Source of the DNA: Candidatus Bathyarchaeota archaeon
Lineage (GTDB): Archaea; Thermoproteota; Bathyarchaeia; RBG-16-48-13; GCA-020345945
Assembly: GCA_020345945.1 (NCBI GenBank)
Contig: CP070773.1
Location: 631,803 to 640,871 of the forward strand
DNA: 9,069 bases
Direction of reading: 5' to 3'
Below are positions 1-5,620 of this stretch, in pieces. Numbering within the stretch: the first letter of the stretch is position 1; every line of letters begins with the position of its first letter. Under the pieces are notes generated by a model. The model was not told the DNA's origin, did no database searches, and saw only the letters and a program-made list of their open reading frames with translations. Both the position numbers and the translations under genes were made by a program.

Positions 1-32
1 CTCCGGATTCTCACGAGTGTAAATAATGCAAG

Positions 33-710
33 CTATGGAGCATACGGTCTAGCATCGACGGCGGCACCGTGTTTCTCAGCTTGCGATCTCCACATACGAT
101 TGTTCATCCACCTAATCAAATCTGCTAGAATTGGTTTCAAAAATATATCTGGCATCACTACCAATGCCTCATCCGAGTAGACTATCCCCCCAGCAAGTAC
201 ATCTGCGATCTTCTCCAGTTCTCTTCTTGCCTTGTCTCCGAGCCCGCCGATATCGTCCAGTTGCTTCCCATACCGTCCTTGAAGCATCTCCCCTCCGCCC
301 AAGGCGAGGCTCCCAGCCCAATCGTACCCTATCTTTGAAGCGAACTTCTTGTAGATCGGGATTGCCACAGCAGTAATGTGACTGGACTCTGGAAATCCGC
401 AATTGATGATAGGCAGGAACCGTCTCTTCTTCACATCCAACTCTTGGGCTGCGATGAGCTCCATGGTCTTCGTCACGATATAAGGCTGGCAGTCATCGTA
501 GAGTGGTGCAATCATGATAACCGCTTCAGCATCGCTTATAGCCTCCAGCATCAGAGAGGTCTTCTCTTCGGTAACAAGCTGCAGTTTGATCCACAGCATC
601 TCAACCTCAAGCCCTCTATCCTGCAGGAGACTCTTGAGATGATTTCCTAAACTCGTAGACGAACTCTTCTTTCCACGAGGGCTTCCAACCAGTATTAAGG
701 TGTCAGTCAT
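33..710 (-). CDS. Flavodoxin-fold NAD(P)H-dependent oxidoreductase (FMN reductase-like), 225 aa
   Basis: The protein opens with a beta strand and a phosphate-binding loop (LILVGSPRGKKSSST, residues 5-19), the usual FMN-binding start of the flavodoxin/NADPH-dependent FMN reductase fold. A second conserved block, IAPLYDDCQPY near residues 67-77, matches the second flavin loop. The segment NCGFPESSH (about 103-111) followed by WAGSLALGGGE (about 131-141) is typical of a flavodoxin-family subgroup common in archaea and anaerobic bacteria. There is no clustered cysteine motif, so it probably carries flavin only. The ATG at 708-710 overlaps the upstream gene's stop in an ATGA junction (707-710), so the two are probably co-translated and may form a heterodimer; that partnership is inferred. 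The substrate is unknown. The C-terminal 60 residues are less conserved-looking and rich in basic residues. The family call is firm; the specific reaction is not. Confidence 0.85.
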   Translation of the reverse strand: MTDTLILVGSPRGKKSSSTSLGNHLKSLLQDRGLEVEMLWIKLQLVTEEKTSLMLEAISDAEAVIMIAPLYDDCQPYIVTKTMELIAAQELDVKKRRFLPIINCGFPESSHITAVAIPIYKKFASKIGYDWAGSLALGGGEMLQGRYGKQLDDIGGLGDKARRELEKIADVLAGGIVYSDEALVVMPDIFLKPILADLIRWMNNRMWRSQAEKHGAAVDARPYAP

Positions 711-1282
711 CTCAACATCTCCATATCGACTAGGATCCCCTTCACCCTCTCCAAGATGCCTTCGTCACCTGACTGGAAGACTTCTGCCCTGTGCTTGGGT
801 GGGTAGAAGTTGAGGCTGTGCCTATCGACCAGCTTCTTGAAGAGCTGTACCTCCTCCTCGTCTAGATTCTCAGCCGTCGCTATCGCTATAATCGAAGGGT
901 ACCGCTCGTATCTCTTGACGTGGTGATGTTCCCCACCAACAATCGTCATCGCAGGCTGAAGGAGCCCGAGGAACCGTTCAATTATCTTCTTCAGCTCCGA
1001 GGAGTACCCCCCGAACGTGAGCGAAGTCAGAAAGATCAATATATCGGCATTGGCTGCCTTTCTTATAATCTCCTCCGCATCGTCACCCCTAACCCCAGTA
1101 CATATACCCGGAGTCGTATCCCAACATCTAAAACAGCCTATACAACTCCTGATCTCCATCTGGTGTAGTATGAAGGACTCCACAAGCCATCCGCCGTTTC
1201 GAAGCTCCTCCTCTAAGATATCTTGGATCGACTGCAATCCATCTTGACCCTTCAGACTACCATTCAAAATCAGAGCGTTCAT
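707..1282 (-). CDS. Iron-sulfur-flavoprotein-like flavodoxin-fold oxidoreductase, 191 aa
   Basis: The sequence starts directly with a beta strand and flavin loop (MNALILNGSLKG), then carries a CIGCFRCW...TPGIC motif with cysteines 47, 50, 53 and 61 (CX2CX2CX7C). Compact motifs of this kind bind a [4Fe-4S] cluster in the archaeal/anaerobe iron-sulfur flavoprotein family, and the Trp and TPG residues are usual there. The later FGGYSSELKKIIERFLG and GGEHHHVKRYERYP segments also fit that family. Such proteins accept electrons from ferredoxin or NAD(P)H and often reduce oxygen species or quinone-like compounds; the donor here is unknown. The ATG at 1280-1282 is preferred because the first strand begins there. 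An in-frame GTG at 1313-1315 would add 11 residues with no fold role, and a perfect palindrome lies just upstream of the ATG. The gene is first in a two-gene unit with the flavoprotein at 33-710 (4-base overlap). Confidence 0.83.
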   Translation of the reverse strand: MNALILNGSLKGQDGLQSIQDILEEELRNGGWLVESFILHQMEIRSCIGCFRCWDTTPGICTGVRGDDAEEIIRKAANADILIFLTSLTFGGYSSELKKIIERFLGLLQPAMTIVGGEHHHVKRYERYPSIIAIATAENLDEEEVQLFKKLVDRHSLNFYPPKHRAEVFQSGDEGILERVKGILVDMEMLR

Positions 1283-1294
1283 ATAATGCGTCAC

Positions 1295-1306
1295 ATTCGA
1301 TCGAAT
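1295..1306. promoter_or_regulatory. Perfect 12-bp palindrome upstream of the flavoprotein pair (possible operator)
   Basis: ATTCGATCGAAT is a perfect inverted repeat ending 12 bases before the preferred ATG (1282) of the two-gene flavoprotein unit. Its position fits a repressor site near the transcription start. About two perfect 12-bp palindromes are expected by chance in a window this long, so the call rests on location only. If the longer GTG start at 1315 were right, the palindrome would lie inside the coding region. Confidence 0.25.
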
Positions 1307-1350
1307 CTCTACCACCTCAGATATGTTTAGATCATCTCCAAGATGAATAT

Positions 1351-1432
1351 GAAGACTGACAGCGTCGACCTGAGTATTCTATGCTCATACTCACTCAACA
1401 AACATTTCAAAACATAAAGACAGGCAATGGGT
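1351..1432 (+). repeat. Dispersed spacer repeat, full-length copy
   Basis: This copy lies in the spacer between the flavoprotein pair and the stop codon of the gene at 1447-2448. Its left part (1351-1399) matches 3708-3755 at 41 of 49 positions with one gap. Its right part (1384-1432) matches 7140-7184 at 38 of 45 aligned positions plus a 4-base gap. It contains an inverted repeat TGAGTAT (1371-1377) / ATACTCA (1387-1393) with a 9-base loop. On the minus strand the right half is T-rich and could help end transcription of the gene at 1447-2448. No coding function is apparent. Confidence 0.65.
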
Positions 1433-1446
1433 CACGTCGATACTAG

Positions 1447-2448
1447 CTATCTATTACTCATTTTGGTCGGAACCAGACTTGCAGCTATAGACAGAATAGG
1501 ACCTAACAGCAAGCCACTCCAGGTGAAGAAACCTAAGAGACCGAAGATGGCGAGAAGCCCTCTCTTCCTATTGGTCAGACTTTCCTGGGATGTTGAAATT
1601 CGCAAGATCGCAGAGCCAAGCATGATCGGTAATAACCCCAATACTAACGTGAGAATCGCAGATCGATCTGGAACAACTTGGCTCAAGGCAAGAATCATCT
1701 GCACCAGTACCATAAATCCGCTACCGAGATATAGAAGCCCGGCAAGCACGCCCACTAGGCAAAACATGTTACAGAACAGGAAAAGCTTCCTATAAGCTAG
1801 AAGTCCAATGCCGAGAGTCAAGGTGATTAATAGAGGACTGACAATGAATGCGAAGGACTGCCCTTCCCACTGGTGGATCTCTATAGCAGATAATGGTACC
1901 AAGATCCATTCGTCAAGATCAAATGACTCCCGGTATCCTACAGCGAGACCATAACGGCCTCCCTGAGAAGCGTCGTAGACCGCCAAGTAGTAGGTACCTG
2001 CAGTCGATATCTCCCAGCTCCATCGAAGAAGGCTGTAGAAACTCATAGGAGTAAAAGGCTCATACTCAATCTCACTCTCAAGATACACTCTCAGCACCTT
2101 CCTTCCAGCCCCGAGAGGAACCTCAACGAAGTCAGGAACCGAGTCTAGCCCAGCTATTCCAGGACCCATCACAACCAAGGTAGGCCTAAACGCCTCTTCA
2201 GAGATTGGAACGAAGAGGCTCAGCTGCAATCTCTCGCCTTGCTGCATCTCCAACTCGTAGTAATGAGCCTCCCTTGATCCATGAATCTCCGTATAGATAG
2301 CCCAAGATTTCGTTGGATCAGAGATGTGAAATGCCGTCTCGAGGCTCTCGTTCTCCCCAACCGTCAGAGGGCTGTGTCCAAGAACACCAGGCACAAGAAT
2401 GAACAGAAGCAGACACAGAGAGAAGAATCTGACACGCTGTGAATTCAT
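1447..2448 (-). CDS. Exported beta-domain protein with C-terminal membrane segments, 333 aa, function unknown
   Basis: A signal peptide is clear (basic MNSQRVR, then a hydrophobic stretch, cleavage probably near residue 24 after VLG). Residues 25 to about 185 form a beta-rich, aromatic-rich domain outside the cell. Its pattern of alternating strands, GTYYLAVYDASQGG (151-164) and a following YGLAVGYRESF stretch recalls pre-peptidase-C-like sandwich domains, although this is a resemblance and not a firm assignment. Hydrophobic helices follow at about 199-219, 222-255 (long, possibly two), 263-284 and 297-325. It therefore looks like a membrane-anchored protein displaying a sandwich domain, perhaps for binding carbohydrate or peptide. 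It is divergent from the secreted glycosidase at 2635, so the two may act together at the cell surface (inferred). An AT box at 2471-2480 sits about 26 bases before the ATG, which suggests a leaderless transcript. I do not recognise a named family. Confidence 0.75.
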   Translation of the reverse strand: MNSQRVRFFSLCLLLFILVPGVLGHSPLTVGENESLETAFHISDPTKSWAIYTEIHGSREAHYYELEMQQGERLQLSLFVPISEEAFRPTLVVMGPGIAGLDSVPDFVEVPLGAGRKVLRVYLESEIEYEPFTPMSFYSLLRWSWEISTAGTYYLAVYDASQGGRYGLAVGYRESFDLDEWILVPLSAIEIHQWEGQSFAFIVSPLLITLTLGIGLLAYRKLFLFCNMFCLVGVLAGLLYLGSGFMVLVQMILALSQVVPDRSAILTLVLGLLPIMLGSAILRISTSQESLTNRKRGLLAIFGLLGFFTWSGLLLGPILSIAASLVPTKMSNR

Positions 2449-2470
2449 ATAGATTATAGATTCCTATCCG

Positions 2471-2480
2471 AAATATTAAG
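2471..2480 (-). promoter_or_regulatory. Probable TATA box of the exported beta-domain gene
   Basis: On the minus strand this reads CTTAATATTT. Its centre is about 27 bases upstream of the ATG at 2448, so transcription would start at or beside the start codon and give a leaderless mRNA. No ribosome binding site is visible between the box and the ATG, which agrees. The call rests on spacing and base composition only. Confidence 0.4.
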
Positions 2481-2486
2481 ACTACC

Positions 2487-2534
2487 TTGAATATACACTC
2501 GAAACTAGAGGCGACTAAGCAGGTAAAAATTTAT
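2487..2534 (+). promoter_or_regulatory. Candidate promoter boxes for the glycosidase gene
   Basis: Two AT boxes could serve the gene at 2635: TTGAATATACAC at 2487-2498, predicting a start near 2517, and TAAAAATTTAT at 2524-2534, predicting a start near 2555. The choice matters. Only the first would place the whole structured segment 2541-2631 in the mRNA; the second would keep both hairpins but lose the 5' strand of the closing stem. Confidence 0.35.
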
Positions 2535-2540
2535 GTTGGG

Positions 2541-2631
2541 ATCACCGTTACGTTTTGACCTTTAACCTCTAGCAGCCCGGACTGCATAGAGGTACGTGTT
2601 ATAGTGAAAGTAGCAGTCTACTTGCGGTGAT
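2541..2631 (+). promoter_or_regulatory. Candidate structured 5' leader (riboswitch-like) of the glycosidase gene
   Basis: Three nested pairings are seen. P2: ACCTCTA-GCAG (2565-2575) pairs with CTGC-A-TAGAGGT (2582-2593), 11 pairs with one bulged A at 2586 and a six-base loop CCCGGA; TACGT (2549-2553) can extend it by pairing with ACGTG (2594-2598). P3: AAGTAG (2608-2613) pairs with CTACTT (2618-2623) around a CAGT loop. P1: ATCACCG (2541-2547) is exactly complementary to CGGTGAT (2625-2631), which contains the ribosome binding site of the gene at 2635. P1 closed would hide that site; P1 open would expose it. This shape is expected of a cis-acting switch, but no known riboswitch class is recognised and no ligand can be named. 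The hairpins are seen in the sequence; the switching is inferred. Confidence 0.45.
2626..2631 (+). promoter_or_regulatory. Ribosome binding site GGTGAT, start-deciding for the glycosidase gene
   Basis: GGTGAT matches the archaeal 16S rRNA 3' end. It lies 3 bases before GTG 2635 and 12 bases before the in-frame ATG 2644, so neither spacing is ideal. Either codon gives a good signal peptide. The motif is also the 3' strand of the possible closing stem with 2541-2547. Confidence 0.5.
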
Positions 2632-2634
2632 ATC

Positions 2635-3708
2635 GTGAGATCGATGAAATCGTTAGGACAACTCAAGTATCTAATCCTAGGCTGTCTCATCCTGTCCTCT
2701 GGGCTGGTAATGGTATCCCTACACTCCGAGGCCTCTACGGGAGCTTATCAACCTCAGGGAACTTTCATGATCACATATCATTTCCAGGATCATGAACAAA
2801 GTTGGCAGAGTGATGTACATGCAGCTCGCCTGATGGGGTTCAATGTGCTAAGAATCGACGCAATATGGAGCAGAATCGAGCCGAGGAACGGGCGTTTCGT
2901 CTTCTCAGAACTCGACGAGTTCATTGAAGTGGCAAGAAGAAGCGGGTTGAAGCTCTACATAATAGTAAGCACTCACCTATACCCGGACTGGGCTGAACGC
3001 TATCTACGCAGACGTCCTCTGCGCTTTATTGAGGAAGCAGTAGAGTTCACTGAAGTCCTCACAAGACACATATCCGAGAAGTACCCAGACGTAGTCGCCG
3101 CTTGGCAGGTAGAGAACGAGCCATGGGAAATCGGCCCACCAGCCAGCATGACCCACAATCTGCCGACAGAAGAAAAAGTGTTATACCTCCAAGGAATCGT
3201 CGACGCCATAAGAACCGTAGATACAGAGAGTCCCCTCGTCCTAACCACCAACATGGAATGGAGCAGACTGTTAAGTGACCTTGAGACCACGGACGCCTCA
3301 AAACTTCTAGAAAGCATCGATGTCTTTGGACTCAACCTCTATCCCTACTGGGATGGACTGAGGGGTGAGAGCGGTGAAGCTGTCGAATATCTCAATCAGA
3401 TCTTGGAGGATGGTCTGGTCCAGGCTGAGAACCACGGAAAGGAGCTCTGGGTTGTCGAAATCCCGGTGGTCCCCTACTACTCGAAGCAGAAACCTCACTT
3501 CCAAGAGGCGGTAGGCTGGCTCAACCTCGTCCTCAACAAGACACAAGTAATAGGTATCTATCAACTCAGAGGAGACGAGTTCGGCATCCTCAGATTTCCC
3601 CGAATATTCCGCATATACCAAACCACAGATCTGCTATCCTTAGCACGCCTACCAAGACTCCATAAAATGCCACTGAGACGTACTCACTGGATACCTGAAC
3701 TCATCTAG
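2635..3708 (+). CDS. Secreted TIM-barrel glycoside hydrolase (clan GH-A, GH5/GH42-like), 357 aa
   Basis: An N-terminal signal peptide (about residues 1-35, hydrophobic core YLILGCLILSSGLVMV) is followed by a barrel. The segment GFNVLRIDAIWSRIEPRNGRFVF (68-90) is the classic second-strand region of GH-A beta-glycosidases. AAWQVENEPW (155-164) supplies the Asn161-Glu162 pair of the acid/base strand. Glu275 in ELWVVEIPV sits where the nucleophile strand is expected. GLNLYPYW (232-239) and IGIYQLRGDEFG (306-317) fit the late barrel strands. The catalytic pair is therefore intact, and the protein should cleave beta-linked sugars outside the cell; the substrate cannot be told. The last 38 residues are unusually basic and lack the usual helix pattern, so a late frameshift or divergent tail is possible. 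The start is GTG 2635 or ATG 2644. A structured leader precedes it, and the gene diverges from another exported protein. Confidence 0.8.
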   Translation: MRSMKSLGQLKYLILGCLILSSGLVMVSLHSEASTGAYQPQGTFMITYHFQDHEQSWQSDVHAARLMGFNVLRIDAIWSRIEPRNGRFVFSELDEFIEVARRSGLKLYIIVSTHLYPDWAERYLRRRPLRFIEEAVEFTEVLTRHISEKYPDVVAAWQVENEPWEIGPPASMTHNLPTEEKVLYLQGIVDAIRTVDTESPLVLTTNMEWSRLLSDLETTDASKLLESIDVFGLNLYPYWDGLRGESGEAVEYLNQILEDGLVQAENHGKELWVVEIPVVPYYSKQKPHFQEAVGWLNLVLNKTQVIGIYQLRGDEFGILRFPRIFRIYQTTDLLSLARLPRLHKMPLRRTHWIPELI

Positions 3709-3755
3709 AAGGCTGACAGCATGGACAAGAGTATTCTATCTCTTACTCACACAAC
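3708..3755 (+). repeat. Dispersed spacer repeat, left-half copy between convergent genes
   Basis: This copy matches the left part of the element at 1351-1399 at 41 of 49 positions with one gap. It fills the whole 47-base spacer between the stop codon of the glycosidase (3706-3708) and that of the channel gene (3756-3758). A five-pair inverted repeat GAGTA (3729-3733) / TACTC (3744-3748) is kept from the full copy. The placement between two convergent 3' ends would suit a bidirectional terminator, but no long T run is present inside the copy. Confidence 0.6.
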
Positions 3756-4583
3756 CTATCTGTTTTTTTCTTGGTAATATCGGTCAAGCATCATCCCGAG
3801 AAGAACTGGATGAAGATTGTAAAGGGATCTTGCGTCTCCCTTCTTGAAGAACAACCTCAGCGAGAAAACCTTCTTCGCTTGGTCGGCATCTACAAGATAG
3901 TACTTTGGCTTGTCTACAAGTTTCTCACCGTGTTCCTTGTAGAATTCCTCAATCACAGGTTCCAAGACATTATTGATTATCCTCTCATTGTTCAGACTAT
4001 GATCAAAGTAGTTGAGTGGAAAACTATAGTCGATGACTCCCTCCTTCGTGAAGTGGGTGATCTTGCTGTTAAGAATCTGCATATTCGGGATCTTTACCAG
4101 ATTCCTTGTCTGGACGTACATCATCGTATAGTTTATCGTGATCTCCTCCACCTGCCCCTCAACGTCGCCGATCTTAACGAAGTCTCTCACCGTAAAAGGT
4201 CGGCTGATCAGAATATACAAACCGGCTAGAAAGTTCCCAATAGTCTGGGTAGAGCCAAAGCCGATCGCGGTTCCCACGAGGGCGGAGGCGCCCACAAACC
4301 AGTCTGTCGGCAGACCAAGTATCTGCACCACGATCATCAAAGACAACCAGACAGAGAATATCTTCGTCACAAGTCGAATAAAATTCAAGACATGCTCCTC
4401 TAGATGTAGTCTCTTCCCAACCCGCGAGAGGTAATTCCCAACAATCCGGTATCCTAGCCAGATGGCGAACAACGAGACTACTAGCTTGAGAACAGTGAGA
4501 ATCAACCCAAGATCGATTACCTCGAGAATCTGAAGAGGTTGACCAGCCAAGGCAACTCCACCAACACGTATAATCGGGTTCAA
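3756..4583 (-). CDS. MscS-family mechanosensitive ion channel, 275 aa
   Basis: Small-conductance mechanosensitive channels open under membrane tension and release solutes during hypo-osmotic shock. Three membrane segments are visible at about residues 26-48, 70-90 and 96-128. The third has the Gly/Ala-rich pore helix typical of MscS (GASALVGTAIGFGSTQTIGNFLAG, 98-121). It is followed by the beta domain RPFTVRDFVKIGDVEGQVEEI and the conserved IPNMQILNSKI segment (165-175). At 275 residues it is the compact three-helix form. No ATG or GTG is available; the first usable codon is TTG at 4581-4583, with another TTG 11 codons in (4548-4550). Both lie before the first membrane segment. It is divergent from the gene at 4634 across 50 bases that contain one AT box. 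Confidence 0.92.
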   Translation of the reverse strand: MNPIIRVGGVALAGQPLQILEVIDLGLILTVLKLVVSLFAIWLGYRIVGNYLSRVGKRLHLEEHVLNFIRLVTKIFSVWLSLMIVVQILGLPTDWFVGASALVGTAIGFGSTQTIGNFLAGLYILISRPFTVRDFVKIGDVEGQVEEITINYTMMYVQTRNLVKIPNMQILNSKITHFTKEGVIDYSFPLNYFDHSLNNERIINNVLEPVIEEFYKEHGEKLVDKPKYYLVDADQAKKVFSLRLFFKKGDARSLYNLHPVLLGMMLDRYYQEKNR

Positions 4584-4603
4584 CCCATTGGAAGCAGTAG
4601 TTC

Positions 4604-4613
4604 TTTTATCTTA
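4604..4613. promoter_or_regulatory. Central AT box shared by two divergent genes
   Basis: TTTTATCTTA lies in the middle of the 50-base gap between the channel gene (start 4583, minus) and the gene at 4634 (plus). Its centre is about 25 bases from each start codon, the distance of an archaeal TATA box to the transcription start. It could therefore drive both genes, each with a leaderless mRNA. The plus-strand ATG fits this well. The minus-strand TTG is a less usual leaderless start. Confidence 0.4.
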
Positions 4614-4633
4614 TGATGAAGTGACAGAGAAAT

Positions 4634-5416
4634 ATGGTCCTGTATGTCGCGTATAGGGCAAGCAGAGAATCCAAAGACAGAAGCCTCATACCCAAACGTC
4701 TCTCAGCATTAGGATGCAAACGGCTACACCGATCATTCTGGAAAATCGACGAGAAGAAAACCAACAGGGTCATAAAGGTACTTGAGAAGAATCAGCCGAT
4801 ACTCCTAAAGAGGATAAGACAGATCAAGAAGCCTAGATTCGCGGATAAAAAGAAGATCTCTGACCTCGGCAGTCTAATCATAGTCATGTACGCTACTCCA
4901 AAGGAACCTAAAAGGGAGAAGATAAGGAACTATCTTAGAACCGCACCCTGCATCCGACTCTGCCGATCTGTCTACGCCTTCCCCCAGAAGCATGCACTCT
5001 TCGACAAAGACAACAAGCTGGTTGACGCCCAAAAATTCTCGGAATTCATCAAAGAAATACACCAAGACGTCAGGGTCATTCCCAGAGTGGTCGTCGTTGA
5101 TACAGATTCTATTGAAAAACTCGTTCAAGAAACAAGAGAACGCATAGAGAGCGAATTCGCCGATGCTACAAGTCGCTGGAAAGAACTCTACGAAAGAATC
5201 CTGAGAGGAGACGACACGCGGCTTTTAAAAGACCTATACCTTAGGAACAGGAGAAGATTCGTCAGGGCAAGGAGGGTAGCCGCCTTCTATGAGAAATGGT
5301 TACGGATCGACACCTCAAGAAGCTTGATGAGATCATACCGAGAAATGAGAAAGACCAGGACCCTCTTGAGTGAGAGAGAACCTCTACAAACTCTATCTTA
5401 TAAGATTCACAAGTAA
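4634..5416 (+). CDS. Protein with two Cas2/PaaX-C-like ferredoxin-fold units and a basic helical tail, 260 aa
   Basis: I do not recognise a named family. Two segments resemble each other: residues 2-38, with VAYRA and LHRSFWKI, and residues 80-117, with IVMYATPK and LCRSVYAF. Each has a first strand ending in a Tyr, a helix of similar length, then an R-x-R/S-aromatic strand. This is the pattern of Cas2, VapD and the C-terminal domain of PaaX/ChrB-type regulators. The second unit continues with a helix and a strand (VRVIPRVVVVDTD, 146-158), as in those folds. Residues 160-245 are helical, highly charged and rich in Arg (NRRRFVRARR at 205-214), which suggests nucleic acid contact. ChrB-like regulators have a comparable helical tail. 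No CRISPR array or cas1 lies nearby, so a role in spacer acquisition is not supported. It starts at ATG 4634, with an AT box 25 bases upstream. Confidence 0.72.
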   Translation: MVLYVAYRASRESKDRSLIPKRLSALGCKRLHRSFWKIDEKKTNRVIKVLEKNQPILLKRIRQIKKPRFADKKKISDLGSLIIVMYATPKEPKREKIRNYLRTAPCIRLCRSVYAFPQKHALFDKDNKLVDAQKFSEFIKEIHQDVRVIPRVVVVDTDSIEKLVQETRERIESEFADATSRWKELYERILRGDDTRLLKDLYLRNRRRFVRARRVAAFYEKWLRIDTSRSLMRSYREMRKTRTLLSEREPLQTLSYKIHK

Positions 5417-5439
5417 AACCGTCTATAACTAACTTTCCG

Positions 5440-5448
5440 TTTTATTTT
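5440..5448 (+). terminator. Oligo-T terminator after the Cas2-like gene
   Basis: TTTTATTTT begins 24 bases after the stop codon at 5414-5416 and has no stem before it, as is common for archaeal intrinsic termination at T-rich tracts. Confidence 0.4.
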
Positions 5449-5580
5449 AATCTAAAAAAAATAAAAAGAGGTCTTTAATAAAATATTGAAAATAATTTTT
5501 AATATTAACGCAAAAAAACGCTTTTTTAATCTTCCTTTCAAGAAAATACGTTAAATAAGATCTATTTTCTCGCTAGAAAC

Positions 5581-5611
5581 TTTTAATTGAGTATAGAAGG
5601 CAGTCGACTGC
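5581..5611 (+). promoter_or_regulatory. Promoter box with an adjacent perfect palindrome before the first micro-ORF
   Basis: TTTTAATT at 5581-5588 is a TATA-like box predicting a transcription start near 5611. GCAGTCGACTGC at 5600-5611 is a perfect 12-bp palindrome between that box and the predicted start, which is where an archaeal repressor would block initiation. The ATG of the first micro-ORF follows at 5621. Roughly two such palindromes are expected by chance in the window, so the position is the main argument. Confidence 0.35.
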
Positions 5612-5620
5612 ATCATAGTG

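Larger units (their letters stand above)
5417..5620. other. Very AT-rich non-coding block
   Basis: No ORF with a plausible start lies in these 204 bases. Bases 5461-5520 contain only 10 G or C in 60, far below the neighbouring genes. Features inside are a T-rich tract after the gene at 4634, a run A6-CGC-T6 at 5513-5527 that can fold back on itself, a symmetric AATATT (5482-5487) and AATATT (5501-5506) pair, a TTAAATAA box at 5551-5558 and a TTTTAATT box at 5581-5588. It may hold a terminator plus the promoter for the small ORFs that follow. I see no origin repeats. Confidence 0.5.

Noticed and set aside
1427..1795. Plus-strand ORF opposite the exported beta-domain gene
   Set aside because: It begins inside the dispersed repeat and is antisense to membrane helices of the real gene.
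3771..4434. Plus-strand ORFs inside the mechanosensitive channel gene
   Set aside because: They lie fully antisense to a strongly recognised MscS gene and show no domain or start signal.
4634..5416. Reading the Cas2-like protein as part of a CRISPR-Cas system
   Set aside because: No repeat-spacer array and no cas1 or effector gene occur in the window; the protein is a divergent two-unit chain.
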